In this document: positions 7,313 through 16,545 of the stretch, piece after piece
How the letters are laid out: each line of letters begins with the position of its first letter
How positions within the stretch are numbered: position 1 is the stretch's first letter
Assembly (NCBI GenBank): GCA_012513125.1
Contig: JAAZCS010000123.1
Span: 1-23,855 of the forward strand
Direction: 5' to 3'
Source: Treponema sp.
GTDB lineage: Bacteria; Spirochaetota; Spirochaetia; Treponematales; Treponemataceae
Length of the DNA stretch: 23,855 nt
The notes under the pieces: generated by a model
What the model was told of the DNA's origin: nothing
Seen by the model: the letters and a program-made list of their open reading frames with translations, nothing else
Database searches by the model: none
Translations under genes and position numbers: made by a program

Positions 7313-8716
7313 ATGGCTGATGAAAAATATGATTTTACAATAGAGCAGCTAGGACCATGTACGGTTCAATCCCCAATAAAACTTTCAACAGTTCATGGTG
7401 ATTATACAGCAAATTATGTTGATGACAAAGCATATGTAATAAATAATGTAAATGTTTTTGATGTAAAAAAACCAATTGTTTTAGATTCATCAAATCTAAT
7501 TGAAAAAGCTGGTCCTAGAGAGAAAATCTATTTTGATCCAAAGCATGTAAAAGCTGGAATTTGTACTTGTGGTGGTTTGTGTCCAGGATTAAATGATGTA
7601 ATTAGGGCGATTGTTCGCTGTTTGAATACTCGTTATGGAGTAAAAGTAATAAAGGGATATCAATTTGGTTTCCATGGATTTTTTCCAGAAGAAAATTATG
7701 AGCCAATCGATCTTGACAGATATTTAATTGATGAAATACACAAAATTGGTGGATCATATCTTGGAACAAGTAGAGGCGGTGGTCAGAGAGTTTCTGATAT
7801 TGTTGATTGCTTGGAACGAGACAACATCAATATGGTTTGCATAATTGGTGGTGATGGAACTCAGCGTGGTTCTTATGATATTGCTTGTGAAGTTGAAAAA
7901 CGTGGATACAAATGTGCTGTAGTTGGAATTCCTAAAACTGTTGATAACGATTTAATGTTTATTGATCGTTCTTTTGGTTTTGAGACTGCTGTACAAAGAG
8001 CAAAAGAGGCTGTTGCTTCAATTCATATGGAAGCTTCTTCACAAATTAATGGAATTGGTCTTGTTAAATTGATGGGACGTGAATCAGGATTTATTGCAAC
8101 AGCTGCCGCACTAGCAAGCCATGAAACAAATTTCTGTTTAATTCCAGAAGTTCCTTTTGATATGGAAGGCGAAAATGGATTCTTGGCATGTTTGGAACGT
8201 CGTCTAGAAAAACGAGGACATGCAGTTATTGTTGTTGCAGAAGGTGCAGGACAGGATTTATTGACTGGAACAAATGCTACAGACGCATCTGGAAATAAAA
8301 AGCTTTCTGATATTGGATTATTCTTGAAGAAATCAATTGAAAAATATTTTAGTGAAAAGAAAATTGAAATTAACTTAAAATATATTGATCCTGGATATCA
8401 GATTAGAGCTTCTGTAACTATAGCATCGGATTCAATTTATTGTGAAAGATTGGGCAATAATGCTGTTCATGCTGCAATGGCAGGAAAAACAAAATTAGTA
8501 ATAGGTTTGGTTCATGATAAATTTGTTCATTTGCCAATAAAAACTGTTACAGCTCACAGAAATGCAGTTGATCCAGAAGGTTCTTTGTGGAGAGATGCTT
8601 TAGACGCAACAGGACAGCCTGTTCTGATGGTTGCAGATGAAGTTGCTGCTCAACAAAAAATGGCAAATGCTGTTAATGAAGCAAAAAAGAAACCTAGTGA
8701 ACAAAATAAAAAATAG
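7313..8716 (+). CDS. pfkA: 6-phosphofructokinase, clade X (probably ATP-dependent)
   Basis: Phosphorylates fructose 6-phosphate to fructose 1,6-bisphosphate, the committed step of glycolysis, in the cytoplasm. At 467 residues it matches the roughly 460-residue spirochaete/trypanosome-like group. Motifs: [12 protein letters not shown] (87-98), GTSRGG (151-156), GGDGTQRG (179-186), PKTVDND (207-213, with Asp211 as the expected base), [13 protein letters not shown], and PGYQIRAS. The phosphoryl-donor signature is mixed: Gly182 replaces the Asp typical of pyrophosphate enzymes, which favours ATP, whereas Lys208 replaces the Gly of E. coli PfkA and is shared by pyrophosphate enzymes and trypanosomal ATP enzymes. 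ATP is therefore the better guess. It has its own promoter and terminator and an AAGGAG ribosome site. Confidence 0.9.
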   Translation: MADEKYDFTIEQLGPCTVQSPIKLSTVHGDYTANYVDDKAYVINNVNVFDVKKPIVLDSSNLIEKAGPREKIYFDPKHVKAGICTCGGLCPGLNDVIRAIVRCLNTRYGVKVIKGYQFGFHGFFPEENYEPIDLDRYLIDEIHKIGGSYLGTSRGGGQRVSDIVDCLERDNINMVCIIGGDGTQRGSYDIACEVEKRGYKCAVVGIPKTVDNDLMFIDRSFGFETAVQRAKEAVASIHMEASSQINGIGLVKLMGRESGFIATAAALASHETNFCLIPEVPFDMEGENGFLACLERRLEKRGHAVIVVAEGAGQDLLTGTNATDASGNKKLSDIGLFLKKSIEKYFSEKKIEINLKYIDPGYQIRASVTIASDSIYCERLGNNAVHAAMAGKTKLVIGLVHDKFVHLPIKTVTAHRNAVDPEGSLWRDALDATGQPVLMVADEVAAQQKMANAVNEAKKKPSEQNKK

Positions 8717-8737
8717 AAATAATAACTAAACTATATA

Positions 8738-8773
8738 AAGCCATCATGTTTTTTCATGGTGGCTTATCTTATT
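8738..8773 (+). terminator. intrinsic terminator after pfk
   Basis: AAGCCATCATG (8738-8748), a six-T loop, then CATGGTGGCTT (8755-8765) form an 11-bp stem with one wobble pair, followed by ATCTTATT. It ends the phosphofructokinase transcript before the GH8 gene. Confidence 0.7.
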
Positions 8774-8827
8774 AACAAATATGTAAATTAAATCGTTTAA
8801 CTAATAAAACATAAGGTGTTTCTTTGA

Positions 8828-9976
8828 TTGACCATAGCGGATTATTCTATATATTCTTCAGTAGGATTTAATGAAAGAGGATTTATGAAGAGTATTTTTG
8901 AAGAATTTGGTTATAGTAAATTTGATGTGGAAAATAAAGTGATTGAATGTTGGAATAATATATTTGATCAGAATAATAAAAATCATTTCTATCATGAAGT
9001 TGATAATCAAATGGGTTTTATGGAAGATACTGGTAATAATGACGCCAGAACTGAAGGTATGTCTTATGGCATGATGATGGCTGTTCAAATGAATAGAAAG
9101 GATATTTTTGGCAGAATTTGGAAGTGGGCTAGAACATATATGTATTTGAAAGATGGGTTCAATGCTGGTTTCTTTTCTTGGTCAAATAAAACTGACGGTT
9201 CACGAAATTCTGACGGTCCGGCTCCAGATGGCGAAGAATATTTTGCATTGGGGTTGTTTTTTGCGGCTGAAAAATGGGGCGAGGGAGAAGGAATTTTTGA
9301 ATATTCAGAAGAAGCTAGAAAAATATTAAAAACTGCGATACACGGTCCTTCCTTGATGTGGAATACAGAAAATTATTTAATTAGATTTGTATGCAATTGT
9401 CCTTTTTCAGATCCATCATATCATCTTCCTCATTTTTATGAAGTTTTTGCAAAAAGATGTTATCCAGAAGATAGAGAATTTTGGGTAAAAGCTGCAAAAG
9501 AAAGCAGAAAATATTTGAAAAAAGCTTGTAATGCAGAAACAGGTTTGGCGGCAGAGTATGCAGAATTTGATGGTTCTCCACTTTCTGTTGAACATCATGG
9601 AACTTTTTTTAGTGATTCATATAGAGTCGCGGCTAATATTGGTCTTGATGCTTTATGGTTTGGAAAAAACGCAGATCTTTCGGATATAGCAGAAAAAATT
9701 ATTAAATTCTTTGATGGTAAAACTGAAAATGACATGAAAGATTATCTTGTAACAGGAAAGGAATTAAAGAAAAAAGCTAGACATCCAATTGGTTTGATTG
9801 CTACCGTAGCAGAAGCGGCACTTGCTGTTGATGATATAGGAAATCCGTCTGTAAAACGTGCTGTTGAACGATTGTGGAATACCCCGATGCGTGAGGGCAA
9901 AAGAAGGTATTATGACAATTGTTTATATTTCTTCGCAATTCTAGCATTAAGTGGACATTATCAAAATTTTATCTAA
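8828..9976 (+). CDS. GH8 reducing-end xylose-releasing exo-oligoxylanase
   Basis: Inverting glycoside hydrolase that removes single xyloses from the reducing end of short xylo-oligosaccharides. It aligns along its length with my recollection of Bacillus halodurans Rex. From the TTG start, Glu76 in RTEGMSYGMMM is the general acid, Asp134 lies in PAPDGEEYFAL, Asp263 in FFSDSYRVAANIG is the base, and HP at 319-320 (in ARHPIGLIAT) matches the loop that makes Rex enzymes exo-acting at the reducing end. There is no signal peptide, so it should act in the cytoplasm on imported oligomers. The TTG start is chosen because the conserved N-terminal stretch GFNERGF lies before the first in-frame ATG (8885) and a stop codon immediately precedes the TTG. 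AAGGTG (8813-8818) is a usable ribosome site. The GH115 gene follows after 60 bases. Confidence 0.9.
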   Translation: MTIADYSIYSSVGFNERGFMKSIFEEFGYSKFDVENKVIECWNNIFDQNNKNHFYHEVDNQMGFMEDTGNNDARTEGMSYGMMMAVQMNRKDIFGRIWKWARTYMYLKDGFNAGFFSWSNKTDGSRNSDGPAPDGEEYFALGLFFAAEKWGEGEGIFEYSEEARKILKTAIHGPSLMWNTENYLIRFVCNCPFSDPSYHLPHFYEVFAKRCYPEDREFWVKAAKESRKYLKKACNAETGLAAEYAEFDGSPLSVEHHGTFFSDSYRVAANIGLDALWFGKNADLSDIAEKIIKFFDGKTENDMKDYLVTGKELKKKARHPIGLIATVAEAALAVDDIGNPSVKRAVERLWNTPMREGKRRYYDNCLYFFAILALSGHYQNFI

Positions 9977-10021
9977 CAAAAAATAGTGAGAAAAACTTCT
10001 TATGGTAAATTTCCATTTTTC

Positions 10022-10030
10022 TGATATAAC
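10022..10030 (+). promoter_or_regulatory. possible extended -10 just before the GH115 gene
   Basis: TG-A-TATAAC resembles an extended -10 element and ends six bases before the ATG. No -35 match and no ribosome site are visible in this 60-base gap. If it works, transcription would begin at or next to the start codon. Confidence 0.3.
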
Positions 10031-10036
10031 ATAATT

Positions 10037-12949
10037 ATGAGTATTAAAATAAATAAAATTGGAAACGAAGAATGTTCTGTTGCTTTTTATAAAGAATCGA
10101 ATTGCTTTAGTGGTGTTAATAAAATTGCTAATAAAGTAAGAAAAGATATAGAAAGAGTAATAGAAGTTCTTCCTTCAGAAACAGATATAATCAATTGTAA
10201 TAAAGATTTAATCATTTATGGTACGGTTGGCAAAAGTTCTATTCTTGATGATTTGAACAAAAGAAAATTAATTGACTTAAGCGTTATTGAAAACAAAAAT
10301 GAAGTTTATTTGTTCAAAGTAATTGAAAATCCTTTTGAAAATGTAAAATCGGCGTTAGTTATTGCAGGAAGTGATAAACGTGGTAGTATTTACGGATTAT
10401 TCCATTTGTCTACGATTATAGGAGTTTCTCCTCTTGTAGAATGGGCTAACGTTATTCCATTAAAAAAGACTGAAATAAAAATTTCTGAAACCGATAATTG
10501 TGTTTCAAAAGAGCCATCAGTAAAATATAGAGGTTTTTTTATTAATGATGAATGGCCCGCTTGTGGAAATTGGTCTTCGAAGCATTTTGGTGGTTTTAAT
10601 GCTAAAATGTATGAAAAAGTTTTTGATCTTCTTTTAAGAATGAAAGGAAATTATCTGTGGCCGGCGATGTGGTCAGCTCGTTTTAGTGATGATGGACCTG
10701 GTGAAGAAAATGCAAAATTGGCAGATGAACTTGGCGTAATTATGGGTGCATCTCATCATGAGCCTTGTTGCAGAGCTGGAGAAGAATATAAATATCTTCG
10801 CGGAAAAGATTCAATTTATGGTGATGCTTGGAATTTTAGGAGCAACAGAGAAGGAATTACTAGATTTTGGGAAGATGGATTAAAGCGAAGTGGAAAATAC
10901 GAAAATGTAATTACTGTCGGAATGCGTGGTGAAGCCGATACTGCAATTTTAGCAAATGCAACGTTAAAGGATAATATCAATCTTCTGTCAGATGTGCTGA
11001 AAACACAGAATGAATTGATTAAAAAACATGTAAACGAAGATTTAACAAAAGTACCAAGAATGCTTGCTTTGTATAAAGAAGTTGAACCATATTTTTATGG
11101 CGATGAGAATACAAAAGGTTTAATCAATAGTGAAGTTCTTGATGGCGTTACGCTTATGCTTTGTGATGACAATCATGGAAATTTGCGTACAGTTCCAACG
11201 GAAGAAATGAGAAATCATAAAGGTGGTTACGGAATGTATTATCACTTTGATTATCATGGTTCTCCTTTTAGTTATGAATGGATAAATACGTCTTTTTTGC
11301 CAAAAGTAAAAGAACAGATGTGTGCAGCGTATGATTTTGGAATTAAAGATTTATGGATAGTGAATGTTGGCGACATAGCAACAAACGAATTTCCTCTTTC
11401 TTACTTTTTAAATCTTGCATATGATTATGAAAAATTTAGTCAAAAGAATTACTCCACATTGGAATATACAAATCAATGGGTTGCAGAATTATTTCCGTCA
11501 ATAAATGAATCGATGCAAAAAGATATAAGTCTTCTTTTGAATTCATATACAAAACTTACAAATATACGAAGAACAGAATGTATGAATTCTAAAGTCTTTC
11601 ATCCTGTAAATTATAATGAATCTGATAAAACATTAACTAAAATAAACGAGATTCTTACAAAAGTTGAAACAATCAAAGCAAATATTAATGATGAAAACTT
11701 TTCGGCGTTCTTCAGTCAAATTTATTATCCTGTAAAAGGAACAATGAATGTGATGAAAATGCAACTTTTAAGTGGAAAAAATCAATGGTATGCATCTAAA
11801 GGAATTATGAAAGCTAATTCTCTTTGTTCAGAAATAAACAAATGTTTGGAAGAAGATAAAAACCTTGTTACAGAGTATGATGCGGTTGATGATGGTCGCT
11901 GGTACGCAATGGGATGGTCGGAGCATATTGGATTTACTCAATGGAATGAAGAAGAAAATCAGTTTCCGGTTTGTTCATATGTGAATGGAGCTGATAAAAA
12001 GAGAATAAGTGTTTGGATTGCAGGAGTTGATGCAGTTACTTCGGGATTAAGCTGGTCTAAAAAAACGCTTATTCTCAATGATTTTAGGAATCCTGACGTA
12101 AAAGAAGCTGTTGTTTATGTTGCAGGTTCTTCTGAAAAAAAAGTAGAAGATTATTCTGTTAAGGCAACTAAATCTTGGCTTAAAATAAAAAAAGTTTGTG
12201 ATTCTTTTGACAAAAATGAATGTTTTATCGATAAACTAATAATTTCAATTGATGAAGAAAAATTGATATTAGATGATGAAAGAACTTGCGATTTATTTAT
12301 CAAAATAGAAGATAAGGATGCCCCTTCTTCTGAAGTTCGAATCAAAGTGAATGCTGAACCTTATTCAGATAATGGAAAACAATATTCAAAGAATACGTTT
12401 ATTCAACTTGATAAATATGTTTGTATGGAAGCTGCCCATTTTACGAAAAAAAGTGGCGGAATGAGTTTAAATAAGATTCAAAGTGATTTTGAAGAATTGC
12501 CTGAATATGGAAAAACTCTTTCTGCAATGAAAGTATTTCCTGTGACAGAATATTTTTCACCTAAACTTACAGAGTCACCTTTTTTGCAGTATGAATTTGT
12601 TTTAGATAAAGACGGCGTATACAATATAGATTTCTATTTAAACCCATCAAATCCTGCAACAAAAGATAATTATTTTGCTTTTGGAATGGATTTAAATAAT
12701 GAAAAGATTGTTTCGAATATTGTTGGAAAAAATTTTGTAGTAGGGGATAATCAAGAACCTTGGTCATCAGATGTAATAAATAATATTAGAATTAAAACTG
12801 TTAAAATAAAAGCACAAAAGGGGCTGAATGTATTGAAAGTATATGCAATAACTCCCTGTTTTGTGCTTGAAAAGATAATAATTCATGATGAGTGTGAAAA
12901 ATTACCATATGGATATTTAGGTCCTGATGAAACGTTCAGAATCAAATAG
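10037..12949 (+). CDS. GH115 xylan alpha-1,2-glucuronidase
   Basis: Removes (4-O-methyl-)glucuronic acid side groups from xylan or xylo-oligosaccharides. At 970 residues it has the family's full multi-domain length: an N-terminal alpha/beta domain (about 1-160), the catalytic barrel beginning at YRGFFINDEWPACGNW (about 163) and including FGGFNAKMYEKVFDLLLRMK, NYLWPAMWSARF, MGASHHEPC, GMRGEADT (Glu299/Asp301), YKEVEPYF (Glu348, Glu350), CDDNHGNLR and YYHFDYHGSP, then a helical region, and a C-terminal beta-sandwich (about 785-965) opening with VCMEAAHF. The acids named are candidates; I cannot assign the catalytic pair. No signal peptide is present, unlike many secreted members. With the adjacent GH8 enzyme it suggests cytoplasmic trimming of imported acidic xylo-oligosaccharides. 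No ribosome site precedes the ATG. Its stop lies two bases from that of phoR. Confidence 0.93.
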   Translation: MSIKINKIGNEECSVAFYKESNCFSGVNKIANKVRKDIERVIEVLPSETDIINCNKDLIIYGTVGKSSILDDLNKRKLIDLSVIENKNEVYLFKVIENPFENVKSALVIAGSDKRGSIYGLFHLSTIIGVSPLVEWANVIPLKKTEIKISETDNCVSKEPSVKYRGFFINDEWPACGNWSSKHFGGFNAKMYEKVFDLLLRMKGNYLWPAMWSARFSDDGPGEENAKLADELGVIMGASHHEPCCRAGEEYKYLRGKDSIYGDAWNFRSNREGITRFWEDGLKRSGKYENVITVGMRGEADTAILANATLKDNINLLSDVLKTQNELIKKHVNEDLTKVPRMLALYKEVEPYFYGDENTKGLINSEVLDGVTLMLCDDNHGNLRTVPTEEMRNHKGGYGMYYHFDYHGSPFSYEWINTSFLPKVKEQMCAAYDFGIKDLWIVNVGDIATNEFPLSYFLNLAYDYEKFSQKNYSTLEYTNQWVAELFPSINESMQKDISLLLNSYTKLTNIRRTECMNSKVFHPVNYNESDKTLTKINEILTKVETIKANINDENFSAFFSQIYYPVKGTMNVMKMQLLSGKNQWYASKGIMKANSLCSEINKCLEEDKNLVTEYDAVDDGRWYAMGWSEHIGFTQWNEEENQFPVCSYVNGADKKRISVWIAGVDAVTSGLSWSKKTLILNDFRNPDVKEAVVYVAGSSEKKVEDYSVKATKSWLKIKKVCDSFDKNECFIDKLIISIDEEKLILDDERTCDLFIKIEDKDAPSSEVRIKVNAEPYSDNGKQYSKNTFIQLDKYVCMEAAHFTKKSGGMSLNKIQSDFEELPEYGKTLSAMKVFPVTEYFSPKLTESPFLQYEFVLDKDGVYNIDFYLNPSNPATKDNYFAFGMDLNNEKIVSNIVGKNFVVGDNQEPWSSDVINNIRIKTVKIKAQKGLNVLKVYAITPCFVLEKIIIHDECEKLPYGYLGPDETFRIK

Positions 12950-12951
12950 AC

Positions 12952-14388
12952 TTAGATTAGTGGCAATGTAATTTCAAAACAGGCACCTTTCTTTCCATCT
13001 GTTCTTTCATTTTCTGTAATTGTTCCACCGTGAAGTTTTACAATGTGATAGACGATAGAAAGACCAAGACCTGTTCCACCGGTTTCTCGGCTTCTGCCTT
13101 TGTCTACACGGAAGAATCTTTCGAAAATTCTGCTTTTATATTCGGATGGAATTCCGTTTCCGTCGTCTTCAATTATTATTGATGCGTTTTTTTCTGATTT
13201 TGAAATAAGACAATTCACAGTTGAATTTTCAGGACAATATTTTATTGCGTTATCGATAATGTTTCCTATTGCTTGACAATAAAGTCCTTCGTTTGCATTA
13301 ATAAAAAGATTTTGTTCAGTGGATGACAACGAGATTTTTATTTTTTTTGAATCAGCGATTTGTCTAAAATTTTCGATTGTTTTTTTAGTAAGATTTACAA
13401 TATCAACTTGTAAAAGTTCTGGTTGTTTGTTTTCACCTTCAAGGCGAGATAAATTTAGCAAATCTTCAATAATGTTTGAAAGTCTGACTGTTTGTGAATT
13501 AATAATTTCGAGAAAATGTTTTGTCGTTTCTTTATCATCTATTGCACCTTCTAGCAAAGTTTCAACAAATCCTTTTATTGAAGTAACTGGAGTTTTTAGT
13601 TCATGTGAAACATTTGCTACAAAATCTGTTCTGACAATTTCTAGTCTTTTTACATTCTCAAGATTTTCCTGAATAGTTTCGGCCATTTGTCCAAATGATT
13701 CTCCTAATTGATAAAATTCTTTTGGAGAAGTAATGAGAGGGCGGAATGCAAAATTACCTTTTTTGTATTGAACAGTTGCTTCTTGAAGAATATTAATTTT
13801 TTTTACGATATATAAAGAAATCAAGAAATTTAACGCCAAAACAATAAGTAGTACAATTAATCCCCACAAAATAATCTTCCATGTCTGCTTTAGTGAAAAG
13901 AAAACTGTTGATTCAAGTTGAACTGACAATCTTAGTGCCATTTTTTCATTATTCAGATTAACTGGAATCGCATAATACATCACATCATTTTGTGAAACTG
14001 TACTTTTTCTTATTGATTTTCCGCCTTGTCCATTTAGTGCATGTACAATTTCAATTCTGTCAGAATGATTTTGCAAACTTGAAAGATTCTTTGCTTCTGA
14101 ATCTGCAATTACAGTTCCATCATGGTTTATTAGTGTTATTCTTAATTCTTCGCTATTTGTTGCAATATTTTTGAAAAATGAATCTAAATTATCATTTGAA
14201 TAATTCTCATTTTGTAAAACCTGATTTAGAACATTTGCAAAAGTTCGTAAATTTTGTTCTGTTTGAATCTCATTAGTATTTCTTACATTTAATATATTTT
14301 GTGAGATTATCATAAAAAACCCTGAACATAGGCATATTCCATTTAGTAGAAATAAAAATATCCAGATAGGTAATTTTCTATTATTCAT
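12952..14388 (-). CDS. phoR: phosphate-sensing histidine kinase PhoR
   Basis: Membrane kinase that phosphorylates PhoB when phosphate is scarce. Order: TM1 (about 8-30); an extracytoplasmic PhoR-type sensor (about 35-160) with RITLINHDGTVIADSE and HSDRIEIVHALNG; TM2 (about 171-194); HAMP (about 195-245); H-box SHELKTPVTSIKGF with phospho-acceptor His262; N-box NIIDNAIKY; G1 EDDGNGIP; F-box IFERFFRVD; and G2 GGTGLGLSI. No PAS domain separates HAMP from the H-box, unlike B. subtilis PhoR. It is the last gene of the pst-pho operon, 28 bases after phoB, with AGAAGGA before its ATG. Assignment to phosphate sensing rests on the operon and sensor resemblance. Confidence 0.93.
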   Translation of the reverse strand: MNNRKLPIWIFLFLLNGICLCSGFFMIISQNILNVRNTNEIQTEQNLRTFANVLNQVLQNENYSNDNLDSFFKNIATNSEELRITLINHDGTVIADSEAKNLSSLQNHSDRIEIVHALNGQGGKSIRKSTVSQNDVMYYAIPVNLNNEKMALRLSVQLESTVFFSLKQTWKIILWGLIVLLIVLALNFLISLYIVKKINILQEATVQYKKGNFAFRPLITSPKEFYQLGESFGQMAETIQENLENVKRLEIVRTDFVANVSHELKTPVTSIKGFVETLLEGAIDDKETTKHFLEIINSQTVRLSNIIEDLLNLSRLEGENKQPELLQVDIVNLTKKTIENFRQIADSKKIKISLSSTEQNLFINANEGLYCQAIGNIIDNAIKYCPENSTVNCLISKSEKNASIIIEDDGNGIPSEYKSRIFERFFRVDKGRSRETGGTGLGLSIVYHIVKLHGGTITENERTDGKKGACFEITLPLI

Positions 14389-14416
14389 ATATGTTCCTTC
14401 TTTTGTAAATTATTAG

Positions 14417-15109
14417 TTATTCTGAAAGTCGATAACCTATGCCTCTAATCGTTTCAATTAATGTATCAAAAGAAGATTCACCTATTTTGTGGCGAATATT
14501 TACTATTTGTACATCAATTGAACGTTCAGTTACAGGATAAGAACTTCCTTTTACTTCATTAATAATTTGTTGACGGGAAAAAACTTGTCCTGGATGTGAT
14601 GCCAAAAGTGATAAAATGTCATATTCGGTCATACTTAATTCAACAACATTTCCATTGACAGACACTTGATGCTTTTTATTGTTGATTTTTAAGTTTTTAA
14701 CAGAGATTTCACCATTTGTGCTTCCGTCATTGGTTTCACGCATATTTATTCGTCGTAAAACAGATTTAATTCTTGCAAGAAGAATTTTTGGTGAAAAAGG
14801 TTTTGTTATATAATCGTCAGCTCCGATTTCAAGTCCTAAAACTATATCAGAATCTTCTGTTTTTGCTGTTACCATGATAATTGGAATAGAGTATGTGTTA
14901 TTATCATTTTTTAGAATTCTACATACATCAAGTCCACTCATATCTGGCATTAACAAATCAAGGACAATTATATCTGGATTTTCTTTTCGAGCTAGATTAA
15001 TAGCATCAATTCCATTTTCAGCACATACAGATGTAAAACCATCTTTTTCTACGTTATATTTAATCAATTCTCTAATTGGTTCTTCATCATCAACAATTAA
15101 TATCTTCAT
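14417..15109 (-). CDS. phoB: phosphate-regulon response regulator PhoB
   Basis: OmpR/PhoB-type transcription activator. The receiver domain (1-120) has the acidic pair Asp7/Asp8, phospho-acceptor Asp51 in VLDLLMPDMSG, Thr81, and Lys103 in ITKPF. A linker rich in Asn/Gly follows (about 125-135), then the winged-helix DNA-binding domain with LSMTEYDILSLLASHPG, SRQQII, the recognition helix TERSIDVQIVNIRHKIG, and the terminal wing IETIRGIGYRL. It lies between phoU and phoR in the same operon and presumably binds the four-repeat box at 19388-19426, giving positive autoregulation. No strong ribosome site is close to the ATG. Confidence 0.95.
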   Translation of the reverse strand: MKILIVDDEEPIRELIKYNVEKDGFTSVCAENGIDAINLARKENPDIIVLDLLMPDMSGLDVCRILKNDNNTYSIPIIMVTAKTEDSDIVLGLEIGADDYITKPFSPKILLARIKSVLRRINMRETNDGSTNGEISVKNLKINNKKHQVSVNGNVVELSMTEYDILSLLASHPGQVFSRQQIINEVKGSSYPVTERSIDVQIVNIRHKIGESSFDTLIETIRGIGYRLSE

Positions 15110-15133
15110 ACTTTAATTTTATACCTGTTATCA

Positions 15134-15763
15134 TTAATCTTCTACACATTCAGCAACATTAACAATGTGGTCGCCAATACGTTCAAGATATTTTGCAATC
15201 ATCAATGTTGAGATAGCTTCTTGTGCATATTCTTCTTTTTGAATAATTCCTCTGCACATCATATCAACTAAATCTTTTCTAATTTTGCTGAAAAGATCGT
15301 CAACAATATCATCTTGCTTTATTACTTTAACGGCTAACGTTTTATCTTGATTTACGAAAGAACGGATGGCATCCATTACCATGTTAATAACGGCGTCTGA
15401 CATTTGTGCTATGTGCATACTATGTTTACTTTGCGAAATACAAATATGTCGTGCAATTTCGGCTATATCGGAGGCTTGATCTCCAATTCTCTCTAAGTCG
15501 GTAATCATTTTAAGAGCATTGCTTATAGTTTTTAAATCGTGGGCGACAGGTTGTTGTTTTAGCAATATTTTCATGCATAAATTTTCAATTTCTCTTTTCT
15601 TTTCATCAATTTCATCTTCAAGTGCAATTGACTTGTTTGCAATTTCAACATGCGAAGTTAAAAGTGCTTGTGTAGCGAATGTAATACAATCGATGCACAT
15701 TGTTCCCATTGTAGTTAAATTCTCGTTCAAAGTTTTTAACTGATTTTCAAATAATTCTCTCAT
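15134..15763 (-). CDS. phoU: phosphate transport regulator PhoU
   Basis: Cytoplasmic protein that couples PstSCAB transport state to PhoR and represses the regulon when phosphate is plentiful. Two three-helix repeats are visible, each with the metal-binding E-R-I-G-D pattern: TDLERIGDQASDIAE at about 88-102 and KYLERIGDHIVNVAE near the C-terminus. Length (209 residues) is usual. I choose the ATG at 15763 rather than the TTG one codon earlier: it overlaps the pstB stop by one base (TGATG), and GGAAGG sits about eight bases upstream. It comes directly after pstB and 24 bases before phoB. Confidence 0.95.
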   Translation of the reverse strand: MRELFENQLKTLNENLTTMGTMCIDCITFATQALLTSHVEIANKSIALEDEIDEKKREIENLCMKILLKQQPVAHDLKTISNALKMITDLERIGDQASDIAEIARHICISQSKHSMHIAQMSDAVINMVMDAIRSFVNQDKTLAVKVIKQDDIVDDLFSKIRKDLVDMMCRGIIQKEEYAQEAISTLMIAKYLERIGDHIVNVAECVED

Positions 15764-16536
15764 CAACCAAACCTTCCTGTTATATAATCTTCAGTTTGCT
15801 TTATTTTCGGGTTGGAAAAAATTTGTTCAGTTTCACCTTCTTCGATTATTTTGCCTAAAAGAAAGAAAACTGTTTTTCCACTAATTCTGGCTGCCTGTTG
15901 CATATTATGTGTTACCATCACTATTGTGTAGTTTTTGCATAAATCCATAACTAAATCTTCAATTTTTGATGTTGAGATTGGATCTAGAGCACTAGTTGGT
16001 TCATCCATTAAAAGAACTTCTGGGTTGATTGCTAAAGCTCGTGCAATGCATAGCCTTTGTTGTTGTCCGCCAGATAATCCAAGTGCATTTTTATGGATTC
16101 TGTCTTTTACTTCATTCCAAATGGCAGCTTTTGTTAGTGCTGATTCAACAATTTCGTCTAAATCAGCTCTTTTTGTTATTCCGTGAGTTCTAGGACCATA
16201 TGCAATGTTATCATAAATGCTCATTGGAAAAGGATTTGGCTTTTGAAAAACCATTCCAACTCTTTTTCTTAGAATGTTTATATCTAAGTCTTTATAAATG
16301 TTTACTCCATCAAGCGTGATTAATCCTTTTATTTTGCAGTTGTCAACTAAATCATTCATTCTGTTTAGTGATTTCAACAAAGTAGATTTTCCACAACCAC
16401 TAGGTCCGATAAAAGCTGTTATTTCGTTTTCTGGCAAATCCAAGTTTATATTGTGAAGAGCTTGAAAGTTTCCATAAAATAAATCTAAATCTTTTATACT
16501 TATTTTGTTTGTTGAATTGCTAGTTATATTTTCCAT
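15763..16536 (-). CDS. pstB: phosphate ABC transporter ATPase PstB
   Basis: ATP-hydrolysing subunit that powers phosphate import through PstA/PstC. Motifs: Walker [10 protein letters not shown] (44-52), Q-loop around [14 protein letters not shown], signature LSGGQQQR (154-161), Walker B VLLMDEP (174-180) with catalytic Glu179, D-loop SALDP, and switch His210. The [18 protein letters not shown] stretch is diagnostic of PstB among ABC ATPases. AGGAAGGA precedes the ATG. It begins nine bases after pstA and overlaps phoU by one base. Confidence 0.97.
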   Translation of the reverse strand: MENITSNSTNKISIKDLDLFYGNFQALHNINLDLPENEITAFIGPSGCGKSTLLKSLNRMNDLVDNCKIKGLITLDGVNIYKDLDINILRKRVGMVFQKPNPFPMSIYDNIAYGPRTHGITKRADLDEIVESALTKAAIWNEVKDRIHKNALGLSGGQQQRLCIARALAINPEVLLMDEPTSALDPISTSKIEDLVMDLCKNYTIVMVTHNMQQAARISGKTVFFLLGKIIEEGETEQIFSNPKIKQTEDYITGRFG

Positions 16537-16545
16537 ATTTCCTTC

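Noticed and set aside
13319..13672. 117-codon open frame antisense to phoR, and similar antisense frames over pst, ABC and GH genes
   Set aside because: They lie fully inside well-supported genes, have no recognisable protein features and no ribosome sites; they are shadows.
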